Below, piece after piece: positions 22,665-35,059 of a stretch of DNA of 64,000 nt. A model generated the notes under the pieces. The model saw nothing but the letters and a program-made list of their open reading frames with translations, did not search any database and was not told the origin of the DNA. The stretch lies in assembly GCA_958510875.1 (NCBI GenBank), contig OY294067.1, positions 137,299,726-137,363,725 of the forward strand, given 5' to 3'. Numbering within the stretch: position 1 is the stretch's first letter; every line of letters starts with the position of its first letter. Source of the DNA: Endomychus coccineus (taxonomy: Eukaryota; Arthropoda; Insecta; Coleoptera; Endomychidae). The position numbers were made by a program, and so were the translations under genes.

Positions 22665-23845
22665 AATTTGTTATTGTATATTTTCTTACAAACATTATTA
22701 GATTGAATATTATTTAGTTGAGTACAGATAATGAAATAAATAATTTATTCCATTATCTTTACACAAATGAGAATAATTAATTTGGGTAATTTTAAACTTT
22801 GGGATCGTGTTTCAGTGATTATTTTTGTTTGCCCTGGGAAACGTTCATAGTTACGTTGTAATGAACACTGCATAGACAGCAAAAACTATTGTTATTGCAG
22901 CGAGTATATAATATGACAGTATTTTCTATGCAACCTGCAGAATATTGTCACTTTATTAACGTTTGAAAAAAAAATTGGTCCATATTTGTTTAATTTCCTT
23001 TGCATCCGTTTTCATAATGTATTAAAATTAAAATTGATGATTTTATATTCAAAAGTATTTATCAGCGAAATTGAATTGAATTAAAATGTTTCCTAAACAT
23101 ATTTCTGTATCTATTTCGAAAGTATTGATTTACATGGTCTGCTTTGCTAATCAGTCTTCTTTCCACCGCCCCCAAAACATTTGATGTCGTGGGCAATTAC
23201 CCACATTGTTAGCTCCTTCAGCCAGCCTAGAAGGCGGCACAATGTCTACAACCACATCGTTTTTACGTGAGATTGAAACTGTGTTTCGGTTAGGAAGTAT
23301 TGCCACATATACCATTGATAAAAATATGTAATAAATGCATATACTAATTATCGCTATAATATAGGTAACATAACCACCCAACTTTTAACATTTTCCCAAC
23401 TCTCTTGCTTAGCCATATTTTTGTGTGAATTATGCGTAGTTTACGGTTATCAGACATAGAAGAAAACATAACAAATGTTACTAGGAGCTTACAAAATAAA
23501 ATTATAGAGGAAATAGGTACGATAGAACATTATTTGCAACTTTGTCGATGAATGTGTGTCTAGTCATCAAGCTGTTAAATGAAAATAAAATTGAACAAAC
23601 TAGATATAATTTGGACAAACGAAGTGTAAGTCTGAAATATAATTGAAAATAAATAAAATAATAATAACTCAATGCTATTTTTATGTCTTTGTATGAAGTT
23701 GATGTAATTTTTGCTGCGTTTTCTGATGATTGATTAGATACAACCCCGGACTGGCCAGTAATTTCGGTTTGTGAGCCAAAGGAGATTACCGGCCTAGGTT
23801 CTCTTATCATCTGTGATCTATAGCGGAGCATCTAATCGCATTGTG
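22665..23845. other. No gene recognised
   Basis: Several frames of 70-110 codons on the minus strand (23151-23381, 23502-23831) match nothing known. One is rich in hydrophobic residues, but base composition alone can explain this. Confidence 0.3.
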
Positions 23846-23849
23846 CTCA

Positions 23850-24639
23850 TCAATGATCTACTATCCTTTGAGACGTTTATATACTGCTGAAGAATGGTTT
23901 CACAAAATAACTTAAGAATGAATAAAGATAAAACTCAGGTCCTCAAATTTGGATATACATCGACCATTGAGAGCACTTCGGCTGATACCGTTACTGATTT
24001 GGCGTGTGTGAACCAACCCACTTTTTTAGGTATAATTATAGATTCACGATTAGATTGCTATAAACAAGTAAATAAAGTAGTGAGAACACTATCAAGATAT
24101 TGTTTTGCCCTAAAAAAGATTTCAGTCTTAGCGAACACTGAGGCAGCGTTAACTGCTTATCATGCGTTTGAGCAGTCAACACTGAGATAAGGGATACTTC
24201 TCTGGGGTAATTCTAGTGATGTAGAGCGAGTGTTCCGCACCCAAAAAAGATGCCTTAGAGGCATCTTCAACCTGTCACAATGAACAAGTTGCAAAGAAAT
24301 ATTTATAGGAAATAATATACTTACTTTGTCAGGTCTATACATTTATAAAGCAGTTATCTTCACTCATCAAAACTAGCATCTATTTCAGGAACATGCCAAC
24401 AATCATGATCATAATATAAGAAAAAAAACAACTACATCTGCAATAAACTTAATTATACATATCTCCAGAAAAATGTGCAATACAGCATAATAAAAATTTA
24501 TAATAAAATTCCCCAATCATTGAAAAAATTACCATTAAATCATCTCAAGAACAATTTGAAATTTCTTCTTATAAAACGGACCGACTACTCACTGAATGAA
24601 TATTTTACGGACAAAGATTTGAGCTATTCCTATTTCTAA
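23850..24639 (+). pseudogene. LINE RT 3' half (CR1/Jockey-like)
   Basis: It starts in LINDLLSFETF, then a deletion removes the catalytic YADD region. SQNNLRMNKDKTQVLKFG, QPTFLGIIIDSRLDCYKQVN, FALKKISVLANTEAALTAY and GILLWGNSSDVERVFRTQKR are the standard post-palm blocks ('W...N.L..N..KT..l.F', 'flGi.iD..L.W', 'YGi.lWG.s', 'Q.ra.R'). The C-terminus continues with one or two stops to YNKIPQSLKKLPLNHLKNNL and the final stop at 24639. The element would have encoded the LINE ORF2 protein; the copy is dead and 5' truncated. Confidence 0.85.
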
Positions 24640-25610
24640 GTATTCTAAGTCATTTTATCTGTATGTATGGACCTATACACATTTTAATCTGTTGACCCAC
24701 TGTTATTTTTATTTACCATGTCAAATGTATTGTAATTCATATTTATATAAAATTTCAACTTGACGTGCACTACAACTCTTTGAGGTATTCTTCCATATCT
24801 TCCATATATTTTTCTATAAACTAAACTATTTATAAACATATAGGACTCTGACGGGACCAAAGTGGTGTAATTGGGAAACACGCTGGACTGTTAATGTACT
24901 TACACGAAATTGTGGCCAATTCCAAAGAATCCTTAAACTTGTTACGTAAAATTATGCTATTACTAAATGTGTAATGTAATATTATAGCTATTCTAGTATT
25001 TAGATGTCTATTATTACATCTGCAGTTGAGGTTCAGATTATAAAAACTTCGATCTCAACATTTTCCTGTTTGTCGCCATCCTATCACTAATCTACCCTCT
25101 GAACAAAGTGCCAAGAAACATACATAAAGGGGAAACAGCGGTGGGTTGCATCCAATTTACAAAATAACCTTGGACATAATGACCAATACGGAATCTAATT
25201 TGACATGTTTTGGATTGTTTAAAAGGAGTTCAAACTGTTTGTAACATGTAACCAATAATTTATTCTAGTTGGAATTTCTGAACTGTACAGGCTCTTACAA
25301 ATTCGATCCATTAGCATTGCTTACTAGGTAACTATAAGAGATAGAGGGTTGATTAAATGGAGGCAAAGTTGTACATTTTCGAGCTGAATAATTTGTTTTC
25401 GAGAAATGCTAAAAAAATAATTTTAACTTTTTTACGGTTTATCAATGATTATTTTGGGAACAAAAATCACTTTGTGGAGGTAACTTTTTATGCTCTTCGA
25501 GAAAATGATCATATTTTTTAGGTACGATGTTCCGTTTTTTAGATAACTCATATCAACTTTATTTATCCAAGTACAGACCTGAATTTTTTATTCCATATCT
25601 TCTGATATTA
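24640..25610. other. LINE 3' tail, then unannotated sequence
   Basis: The first hundred or so bases are probably the LINE 3' UTR. Nothing further is recognised. Confidence 0.35.
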
Positions 25611-25955
25611 CAAAACATAATAAAGATTCTTGACCCAGGTATGAATTATATATAAATTCTTGGGAAATAGGTCAGAATAACACTTATGCTTTATATTTTC
25701 TCGTCTTTACATACGTTTCGGTCTCACGACCATCAGAAAACTTATTATGTCTAAAACTGGATCACTTAAAACAAATTGTATCACACAAAACGTCCTTATC
25801 GCAACAACTTCAATTAAAATGCTCACGTCGTCGAAACGAACAGAAACACGAATAACTGAAATTGTAAGATATTACAAAACTAATGATGTATCACACTTGT
25901 CACTTAATTGTTTTCAATTTGATGGTTTCAAATTAAAGATTAGGCATTGACTGGT
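25611..25955 (-). repeat. PLE terminal repeat (pseudo-LTR) fragment
   Basis: The block TTCTTGGGAAATAGGTCA..., the CGTCTTTAC...CGGTCTCACGACCATCAG motif and the ATCGCAACAACTTCAATTAA block recur in the same order at 42610-42800. The flank before it (AAGATTCTTGACCCAGGTAT) recurs inverted at 22555-22585, so the repeat has its own mobile context. No PLE coding sequence is attached. Confidence 0.75.
25690..25742 (-). ncRNA. Degenerate hammerhead ribozyme motif
   Basis: The minus strand reads CTGATGGTCGTGAGACCGAAAC followed by GTATGTA and AAGACG. Stem II (GGTC/GACC, loop GTGA), the GAAAC core and a minimal stem III (AC/GT) ending in GTA are visible. Relative to the copy at 42.7 kb, three bases are missing from the CTGATGA box and the 5' side of stem I is changed to TTTT, so cleavage activity is doubtful. 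Confidence 0.5.
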
Positions 25956-26725
25956 ATCTTTTATGGTATATTTTTGGAAGTAATATGGGTTTTCAATTGT
26001 TTGTAGATGAAATGGTCATTTTCATTCATCCGGCGCGGTTTCGTGTTTTCAATAAAAAAACACAACTTAATTTATACAATTAAAATCTTAAATCCTAACA
26101 GACTTTTTGTATTGAATTTTTAACAGATTTACAATTCCTTATTTTCAAATGTTCAAAAAGATAGCCGGGTACTTGAATACACTTGTGGTCTTTTTGTGGT
26201 ATTTCATTTATTTCCCTTAGCACAGAACGCCTTTTTTGTATACGAAATCCATTTCTAATTCTTTTCAACTTTTATTTCTTCCAGATTATCTAGTCTGGTT
26301 TTGTTGATTACATTTTTTAGAGCGCCCCACAAATAGAAATATAACCTTGTTAGTCGTAGATTTGTTCCAAAGTCGATGCTTCGGTAGGTCAAATGCTACT
26401 CAAAAACTACATCAAAAATCCAAGTTCGTTGATTGGGTATCTGAAGAAAGGAAAATTGAAAATTTTGATGAGCATAAAAAAGTATCTCAAGAATGTTCTC
26501 TTTGGTCTCAAAGTAATCAGTAGTAAAAACGTTTGTTTCGGATATCTCCGGAAGTAATTTTAATTGTACAATTTACTTTTTAACAAATTAATCAGCATCA
26601 AAATGGGCAACTTTGCCTCCTCTCAACCAACTCGCCATCTCACATAATTAATTTTAAGATTGACCTGGTTTTTACTTGTTGTAAGTCCATTATATCACAA
26701 ATGAACACTACACAGAATAACACAC
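25956..26725. other. No gene recognised
   Basis: AT-rich sequence with no similarity seen. It precedes the first copy of the 0.6-kb direct repeat. Confidence 0.35.
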
Positions 26726-26729
26726 TATG

Positions 26730-27405
26730 TGGCGGAACATGTTGTGTTTCTTTTGTTTTCAATAAAAGTTCATTTTAGAATTTTTCTACAATGTATTGTT
26801 TTTATAGTTACCAAGATAGCATGCATCGAGCCTGCAACACCTTGTATAAAACATGTTTTGACATAAGCCAATTTCAATCATTTCAATTTCTCTTGACACC
26901 CTGAATAATAACATTATTAATCTCAATCGATATGTTCAACTCAAATCGCTTGTTCAGATGAACGATCTCCAATAGCTGTATTATTGAATCAAACGATAAT
27001 TAAAATCACTGTGCTCTAGGTCATTAACACGCGCCACAAGGTAGCGACAGTCATTAATTATTTTTGTATTGGATCTGCTTGTAACATTCGCTTTTAATCG
27101 GATGAAACTTTTTTTACGTAAATTCCAAACCTACTGTTTCAGGTTAATGAGAATTTTTTATCACCTTTCCTTTGTGGTGATATACCGTATCAGCAAATGA
27201 CGGAAATAATTCGATCAAAACATTGCTATTTGGGAAAGCCAAGAAGAAATATCATTTCATTTATTAATCAAAACTTAAACGTTTGTAGGTTACTCCAAGA
27301 AATATTCTAAGAAATAAAATTCTTGAACTTACAATTAAGCTGCTTTAATGAGGAAAACTAAAAAAAAATTCCAAATTGTTATATAATCATTTCTTCAATA
27401 TTGTA
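26730..27405 (+). repeat. 0.6-kb dispersed repeat, copy 1
   Basis: It is similar throughout to 29550-30142: shared blocks include GGCGGAACATGTTGTGTTTC (GGCGAAACATCTTATGTTTT in copy 2), GCATCGAGCCTG, ATAAGCCAATTTCAATC, GTAACATTCGCTTTTAATCG, AGCAAATGACGGAAATAATT and CCAAATTGTTATATAATC. By eye the copies are in the range of 80-85% identical. It encodes nothing recognisable. Confidence 0.85.
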
Positions 27406-29470
27406 AGGTTCGGTAGTGTGTTGCCACTGTAAGGTTTTGAAGTGACCTTTCGTATTTAACGATCCCAACTAGCTCACTATGATAATACACACTCAGGGCT
27501 CGTAGTGAAATGTGTCCTTAGACTTAGATCGTTGATTGAATGGATTACCCTGAGCTGCCACTGCTTTAGCACAAAAAAGATAAGATAGAATCCTCAATCA
27601 AGAATTGCTGGCACTACAAGATGAATAAATGTTGATGGTTATGTTATATAAGAGAAATAAAGACAAGTTACAAGTTGACAATTTGGTTTTATCGAAGGAA
27701 TTATAATTTGAACAAATTTAGTTTGAATAATAACAATCTTTGCTCGTAAAAATTAATATAGTTCTATACTGAAAAATTGAATGTAAAACAAACTATAATT
27801 CTTAATAAATTGATTACTGAAATTAATATTATTAATTTGAGAAAATAATATAATTTTTAACTAACAGGTTCGAATTTAGAAATTAGATTGAAGATAGAAG
27901 CAATTTTGATTAGATAACATGAACAATCGAATATGAAAATTTGGTTATTCCAACAAAAATAATGTTACCGTCCTTTGAACTTATTTGAGCTGAATGAAGT
28001 GCTCTGCCAGAAAATTCCCTCTAAACACGTCACGGGAAAAAGGATGGAGACGTTTCGATCGTTCAAACCCTGTGATACAAACAATACATGCAATATCTTG
28101 GCCTCAAGTTCGAGGTACAAATAACTGGATTAGCAGGAATACCTAATATAATTCCACAACTGATTATGCTATCTTCCCGAATTGTATATACTAATTTATT
28201 AAAGGCATTGAAATCTTGGAGAGAACATTAAAATACAATAATAAAATCTGGAGGAATATTTGAATATCAAATTACTTATTGTAGCTATGACAAGGTATAA
28301 AAAAATGAAGGGTAGTCTTTAAAAATTATGATTGAGTTCGTTTGAAATTTGCAAAAGAACAATTAGATAATAGTTTAGAGTAAGTTAAGTACAGTACACT
28401 GAAATGGTGCTCGTAAAATCTAAATAAATATCCTGATCAAGATGTAACAGAGGTTTTACACGAAGTTCTCATAAAGCAGTAAATGAGAATTTCGGCTTTA
28501 TTTAAGTTCACCAACATCAATAATTATTCCGTTACCTCAACAAAACCAATCTGAAAAGACATAACTATTACACATTTTATGAGGAAAGTCAAAGAAAGGT
28601 GATACGGAATGCCACGACTTCGCAGTCACGTGGGTAATTGCTAGGTTGAACAAGCCTTAGAGAACGACATGAATCAATCTGACTATTAACTTGACAAATT
28701 TTATTCTGAATGAAGAAAGAAGAATAATATAGTAAATGATTATCTAATACAGATTTGATCAAGCAAAATGATCCAGTGTGGACGCGTGGGCTAGTTGATT
28801 AGTTAGTATTTCATCGAAAAATACTATCAATCAGAGAACCTACATATCTTTAACTAGGTTAAGAAGCTAATAGACAACAAATTACATGTTCCTGTCAACA
28901 ATAATCTTTCAATAAAGCAAATTGATATTAGAAAAGAAGATATCTATTGCGAATCAACTTACCCATCGTATCATCCAAACTAACATGGGGTCATTTCGTT
29001 TCCGTTTTCCAGACCACCCTCTCCTCGCGAGTCGTGCGACCTCACACGAGTCTTCGGGCAAGATAATTAATCGATTATGTTTTGAAAGATATAATATGAC
29101 ACTCATTACAAATTTAATAATTTGAAATTCGGAGCGGCAACTGTTATTTAGATTATTACAGCTATCTTTAGACAACGTAACGTCATAAAGTTGCAATATA
29201 AAATTGAGTACATTTCAAAATTGTATCAACATTTAGTAGCCTAAACGCAGTTATAGAACAGACAAAAATATCAGTTCACCAATACGTGATATATTCCTTA
29301 TATTTTGTATAAATTGCCAGGGGTAATTTAGATTACTCAATATTATGGTATGGTCTATGTTATTTATATTGATTTCATATTGATTATTTTGCTGTATATC
29401 AAAAGAGTAAGAGATAACTGGTTGGAAAAAGTAATCCACTATTTATTTCATTATAATAAAATAAAAAATA
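27406..29470. other. No gene recognised
   Basis: It holds only short unmatched frames. The segment 29265-29345 (CGTGATATATTCCTTATATT) is repeated near 30190-30270, so the spacing suggests a local duplication. Confidence 0.35.
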
Positions 29471-29477
29471 AAAGAAA

Positions 29478-29563
29478 CATGTTTCTCCACACAGTGGCTT
29501 CTTCAAGTAACAAAAGTACCATTGTTCACCTGAAGAAGCCACTGTATGGCGAAACATCTTATG
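29478..29563. repeat. Inverted pair of a GAAGAAGCC...GAAAC motif
   Basis: GAAACATGTTTCTCCACACA then GTGGCTTCTTCAAG faces CCTGAAGAAGCCACTGTATG then GCGAAACATC across about 20 bases. A related inverted pair occurs at 62455-62520. The CTGAAGA...GGCGAAAC layout resembles a hammerhead core (CTGANGA, stem GCC/GGC, GAAAC), but stem I is not evident. Confidence 0.65.
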
Positions 29564-30142
29564 TTTTCCTTTATATCCAAAATCAAAGTTTATTTTGAAA
29601 TTTTCCTACAGTATTATTCTTATAGTTACCGAGATAGCAATGATAATGCATCGAGCCTGTAATACCCTGTATAACACTTGTTTTGGGATAAGCCAATTTC
29701 AATCGTTTCAATTTCCCTTGACATGCCTAACATAAGTAATCATAACCAAAATCGCTTGTCTAGTTAAACGATCTTCAATAGCTGGATTATTGAATCAAAC
29801 GTTAATTAAAAACACTGTGCTGTAGGTTATTCAAACGCGACAGTCAATAATTATTTGCCTTTCTGTATTGGATGTGCATGTAACATTCGCTTTTAATCGG
29901 TTCAAACATCTTCCAAACCTTCTACTATTTCGGTAATGAAGATGTTTTATCATCTTTTCTTTGTGGTGACATACCGTATTAGCAAATGACGGAAATAATT
30001 CGATTAAAACATTGATTATGAGGTTACTTCAAGAAATATTCTAAGCAATAAAAGTCTAAACTAATAACTAAGCAACTTTGATGAGAAAAACCTAGGAAAA
30101 TTTCCAAATTGTTTTATAATTATTCCTTCAATATAAAATCGA
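29550..30142 (+). repeat. 0.6-kb dispersed repeat, copy 2
   Basis: Direct copy of 26730-27405, slightly shorter through internal deletions (for example around 29925). Both copies begin with the GAAACAT-type motif. Confidence 0.85.
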
Positions 30143-32535
30143 ATATCTCAATATTTCGTACACAAAGTACGGAAAAGAACAAACAATTCCACCAATTCGT
30201 GATATATTCCTGATATTTTAAGTTGCCAGTGTAATTTACTCAATATCATTTGGTGTGGTTTATTTGATTTTAGATATTCATTATGGTGGTTTCAAACAAT
30301 TGCTTCGAAAAAAGGCATTCAATTTTAGATAATACAGATAATCTTCACTCAAATAATTGATTAACATAAATCAATGCTCGAATTAACCCGACTTGCGTGA
30401 ATTACATTTTGTCGGACAGAAAGAATGATTTTGAACGATATTTATTTTTAAATAATACAAATAAGAATTAGTAGCCAGCCAAGAAGTTACTGAAACTAAA
30501 AATCGGAACATTCCAATCTCACTAGCTCATCCAAAATATGCATTTACTTATTGAGTGGTGGTGATAGTTACATATATGGGCTGTACATACAACAAGGTTA
30601 TTCTCAGAATATATCATATATTCTTGTGAAGATATAATGGAATTCTTACTGTCAATAAAATCACATTTAGAACATATTGCATAGCAGTTTGTTACATTTA
30701 TTAAAACATCTTTTGGAATAGTAAAATATGAATTAAACACAAATTTACTCTTTGATAACGATTTATTAACAATGATTTCACAATATATCTTCAGAATGAT
30801 TTATTAACTGGTTATCACAAAAATTTTATTTCTCAAATATTATGATATAGATAATGTAATCAATAATGGAGCGGGGATGACAAAGTCTGTGATTTAATGA
30901 CTTTCTGAAATATGTTTCGACAAAGTTATTGTTAAGTGGTCTATTTGATCATTGAAAACTTTATAACTATTCTGTTTGATATTTCATATTTATTAATTTT
31001 AATAGGTATATCGAATTATTGTACATGTATTGTATTCATGCTGTGATTGAAATTTTTATTATTATATTCCAAAAGGTATTCAACGTAATTTGAATCTTTT
31101 CTCTGTACTCTATAATTTATCAAGTGTTCCTCGAAGCGTACACTAAAACTAATATTGCAAAACTGCTGAAAACTCAAATTCGACATTTTTCGTCTTCATA
31201 ATCAATGAAATAGCCATTCATTTCTTATTGATATTAAAATATAAAAGTTTTGTGCACTATAACATTTGCTAAAATGATCTATGATGTTCAAGTTTGTAAT
31301 TGGAGCTCAACCATCAGGATTATTCATCTAATTGGATCATTTTCACAGCTTTTGTCATATCGAAAAATTGCAATTTTGTGGAATATTGAGTTCGAAGAAT
31401 CTATATATCTATAACTTTTACTAGAATGACTTGGTACATGATGATTACATACGGGTTCCAATTGGGACTTCACCCTCATAGAAACATATGAACAATTTTT
31501 TCATGTATTATAATATCTTAAAATGAAAATTTGGGATAATGCCTACTACGAAAATGTCTTAGCCGGGCGCAGTGAGTGTGGGAATTCAATCTGAGCCTTC
31601 CTTGAGGCTAGAGTTGATTGCTTTAATAACTTGAATGTCATTTTCAATAAGATTTGAGAAACATGGAATATTATTGATTGAGTTATGTGAAAATTTGTTA
31701 CTTGATGAAAACGAATCAGCACACACAATTTGGAAATGCTTTTATGAATCTAATAATAACGTTCAATGGTAACTGTCACAAATCAGAAGATTTGTAGATT
31801 AAGATTAAGTACTACAATTTTATTTTTTGCATTAAACTTCATCACTTTAAGACACGAAATTCATATTGTTGCGAAGGTCTAAGGGGCGGATACGTCAATC
31901 ATCATCATTTCGTAATTCGCGGAAATAGTTTTTATAGATACGTGAGATTTGACCATACAGAGGGATACGATCAATCTTTATAGTGTGGTTATGGTCTGGC
32001 TACGTGACAAATACAATTTGCGCGTCAACTCATTTTAGTGTCTTAGCTGCACCCATAACATTACTTTCCATTTGAATTAATTGAAATCGTGAAATTAAAT
32101 ACAGAAATTCAATGTTAAATTGTGAAGAAACCACTAATTCACACTTGGATAACAGTGTATTAATAATTGTTCCACCGTATAATGACATCATAAGAATGAG
32201 TTAATGAGATTTAGTTCCATAAATATTATAGAACTAACTATGTAAATATGAGTGGCTAGGCATCGCAATTACATTCTCTGGAATGTAATTTTAATAATTA
32301 CATCCCAGAGAATGTATGACAATATTGGTGAATTTGATACAATTTGAAACAACGTTACCATTTGGTTTTACATACGGTACTGATTGAATATATTTTTTAT
32401 TTTAATGTGCAGTGATGTCTAAGATTTATTTGCCAATACATAGATATAGTTCAATAGTGTGTGTGAAAAGAAAAAGATGAAACATTGGGCAGAGATTAAA
32501 GACCAGACACTCCTGGATCAGTCTAAATTTATATA
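30143..32535. other. No gene recognised; one hairpin
   Basis: There are no coding matches. At about 32268-32318, TACATTCTCTGGAATGTAAT and its near-complement form a 50-bp hairpin. Confidence 0.35.
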
Positions 32536-32539
32536 AATG

Positions 32540-33570
32540 GAGTAAAGTTTTGTTTAGAATGCACTCCTTTTCAATACGATGAACAATATTTTGGAAAAGC
32601 ATTCGGCACAGTAATAGGATCTCGTATTCCGCTAACCTCATTATGGAATGCCTAGAACTGTAATAAATTCACTAGATTGTCAACGAGTATTCTTCAAACG
32701 GTATGTATACGATTGCCAATGTGTGTTCCTAAAGATAAAATTTAGTTTATAATTAGTAAATTTGACAATTTCCAATGTAAACTTCAATTTACCTGTAAAC
32801 TAAAAGTGAACAAAAACATGAACTTTTAGAAATAAATATTAGGCAAACGGTAAAATTTAAACATCGTGTGTTACAAAAGAAGTTTGGTCTCAAAGATAAT
32901 CCCACTTTAATTCAGTTACACCTACAATTAAAAAAAAAAGTATTATAAACAGCCTTACACATCGCGCTGTAAAATTGTAACACCCAAAAAACAGAAATTT
33001 TAAAAAGTTTGTAATAAACTGGAAATACATGGCTTCCCAAAAAAAAATGTTAACTTCAACATTAAAGAAACATTAAACAAAGTCTATTATAGTATATATA
33101 AGAATATAAACAGAGTAAAGATAATTTTATAACATTACCATACATTCCAGAGACCTTGAAAAAAAAATTGAGAAATGCTTAAAAAAGTATGACATAAATG
33201 TTGTACATGTACCTACTAACTGTGTTGATGAATATTTTTCAAGTCTAAAACCGTCAATACCTAAAGACAAACAAACCTACACGGTATTTAAATTAGATTA
33301 TGCAAATTGCGATGGTACATATACAGGAATCTCTGAACAATATTTACAAAAAATAATGTATTGCAATGAGTATAGTTCGAAAAGGAAAACTTCACCTCCC
33401 TTGTTATACATTGTTTTGATTATATAACAATCAATTCGATTATAAAAATGTTAATATTTTGGCTAAAGAAATCAATCATTATGAAAGATCTATCCTGAGG
33501 ATGATTCACATAAAACATAATTATAAGTCTGTTAATCACAAGACGGACGTAAAATCATTAAGTAAAATTT
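32540..33570 (+). pseudogene. Penelope-like element relic (RT fingers/palm to GIY-YIG)
   Basis: In changing frames one can follow an RT block like the one at 44.2 kb ('GTA-GS-I', FFKRYVYDCQCVFL), NFQCKLQFTCKL, LPYIPETLKKKLR with KKYDINVVHVPTNCV, and then VFKLDYANCDGTYTGIS, the entry to the GIY-YIG nuclease (Cys-x-x-Cys-like linker and TYTGIS). It ends near 33570 with the conserved C-terminal tail. The RT Y-x-D-D motif reads YVYD here too, as in the 44-kb copy. Many stops and frameshifts make this dead. The order and sequence match the PLE at 43.3-45.0 kb, so they are the same family. Confidence 0.8.
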
Positions 33571-33984
33571 ATACGAATTAAAATAATTAAATACTTTCAA
33601 ATTTTTATGTTGTTTTTTATAATGTTAAAATAGTGTGCGGGTAGAAAGTCGATATAAACCATGAATTTTGGTACAGCTAAAACCTTTGCTATCATTATAG
33701 TCATAAATATCTGAAACACATATGTTAAGCCTCATATCTACTTGAATCAAAGGGAGTTGTTTGTTTCTCGAGTAATGACGCTTCCAACTATAGAAACATT
33801 ACTTTGTAGTGGCTTTCTAATACACATAATTTTACACATGAATGTGTCACAACTTCAACTTTTCATGTTTCGTTCGTTGTGGCGACATAGAGAATTTCAA
33901 TTAAGATTAATGCGTTATCGAAGCTCGGCGCTCAGTGCAATCAGTTTAAGGAATCCCGCTTGTTAGTTGATGTGAGTTAATGTT

Positions 33985-34090
33985 CAAACATCCTCTGATG
34001 ATGGTCGTGAGACCGAAACCTACGCAAAGATATAAAAATATAGTAAACATATGTGTTAATGTAACCTATTTCCGAGAATTTACATATAAT
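33985..34090 (+). repeat. PLE terminal-repeat fragment after PLE 2
   Basis: It contains CTGATGATGGTCGTGAGACC, an ATATGTGTTAATGTAACCTA block and TTTCCGAGAATTTACATATA, which correspond in reverse complement to 42611-42710. It lies about 420 bp downstream of the PLE 2 coding end, the expected place for a 3' terminal repeat. Confidence 0.75.
33988..34034 (+). ncRNA. Hammerhead ribozyme motif, type I, partly degenerate
   Basis: CTGATGA at 33995-34001, stem II GGTC/GACC with loop GTGA, then GAAAC at 34015-34019 and a minimal stem III ending GCA where GTA is expected. Stem I (ATCCT with AAGAT) has one mismatch. As in the other copies, one extra T sits between CTGATGA and stem II. Hammerheads in this position are known from PLE terminal repeats. 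Loss of the GTA step suggests weak or no cleavage. Confidence 0.55.
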
Positions 34091-34164
34091 TTAAAATATA
34101 AATAACAGACGAGATCGCCCAGCTTTCTACGATGTTGTAGAGAGGTCTATGAATTAGTGAGTGT

Positions 34165-34335
34165 GACATCAGGAATCAAGTCTCTTCTGGATCGAATCAA
34201 GGAACTCCATCACTTTAGAGATCACAGATAATAGTGCAATGGGTCTATAATTGTTTGAGAGAATCTTTTTCCCTTTTTTTGGAATTGGTTGCTCTCTAGT
34301 TGTACTTACTGCATTCTGTAGAAATTTTGAAGTAG
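34165..34335 (-). pseudogene. LINE RT N-terminal fragment
   Basis: The minus strand reads EQPIPKKGKKILSNNYRPIA then LLSVISKVMEFL, the invariant entry to LINE reverse transcriptase ('PI.KKG....NYRPISLL...SK..E'). The rest is lost. Confidence 0.8.
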
Positions 34336-34819
34336 TTAAATTACTATACTATTTACAACTCATCATCTAGTTTGCTTTAAATGTACACCCAGTTAACTCT
34401 TCAATTATTTTCTATCGAAACTCAAATGCAGAAAATGTCGCATCAATGGAGATGAATAGAAAGCTCTAAATTTAAATCAGATATGAAACGCAGACAGAAT
34501 TTTCCACCTTGCTATTAAATTGATGCATCGCTGCCCTTCGTTTATCGACTCGGCAGTTGATTTTTCTCTGATAGATTGTTATTTCAAAGAATCTTCACAA
34601 ATTAGTTTCTAAAGCACTGGTTCAGTGATACAGTGAAGTATCACGGAGATTTGTTCATCAAATTATCAAAGTTCTGCTGCTTGTTTGTTCTTGAAAGTTT
34701 GTTTATGAAAGCACTTACATGAAAGTGAGCCTCGCCTGGCATTAACAAATCGGGTGGCGCATTTTCATCCTTACACTGTTATCAAGATCAGGCTGCATAA
34801 TATCTCAAAAATAGATTTA

Positions 34820-34935
34820 TCGACACCCTTCAACTTCATCCGTATTTTGTAGGGATAGAAATGCAAATAATTTATAAGAATTCTCGCGAAGATCCTTCTT
34901 AAATATAGAGAAGCTGGATTATTCCATGATATCAT
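34820..34935 (-). pseudogene. Possible mariner-like transposase fragment
   Basis: The minus-strand piece RRIFARILINYLHFYPYKIR resembles the helix-turn-helix end of mariner/Tc1 transposases ('RIL...L...PYKI'; the transposase at 37480 has NVLKEELLYPYHIK at the equivalent place). The similarity covers only about 20 residues. Confidence 0.3.
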
Positions 34936-35059
34936 AGAGCATGAAACTACAATGTATAGAGAATAGCCAGATGATAAGCATTTGGAATAAACTGTGACGT
35001 CACTTGACACTTGAAATATAAATTTCGGACACTTCTGCAAATTGAATATTTGCATATGA

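Noticed and set aside
34820..35055. Whole 94-codon minus-strand frame as a gene
   Set aside because: Only about 20 residues look like a mariner transposase; the rest matches nothing, so only the short segment is listed, with low confidence.
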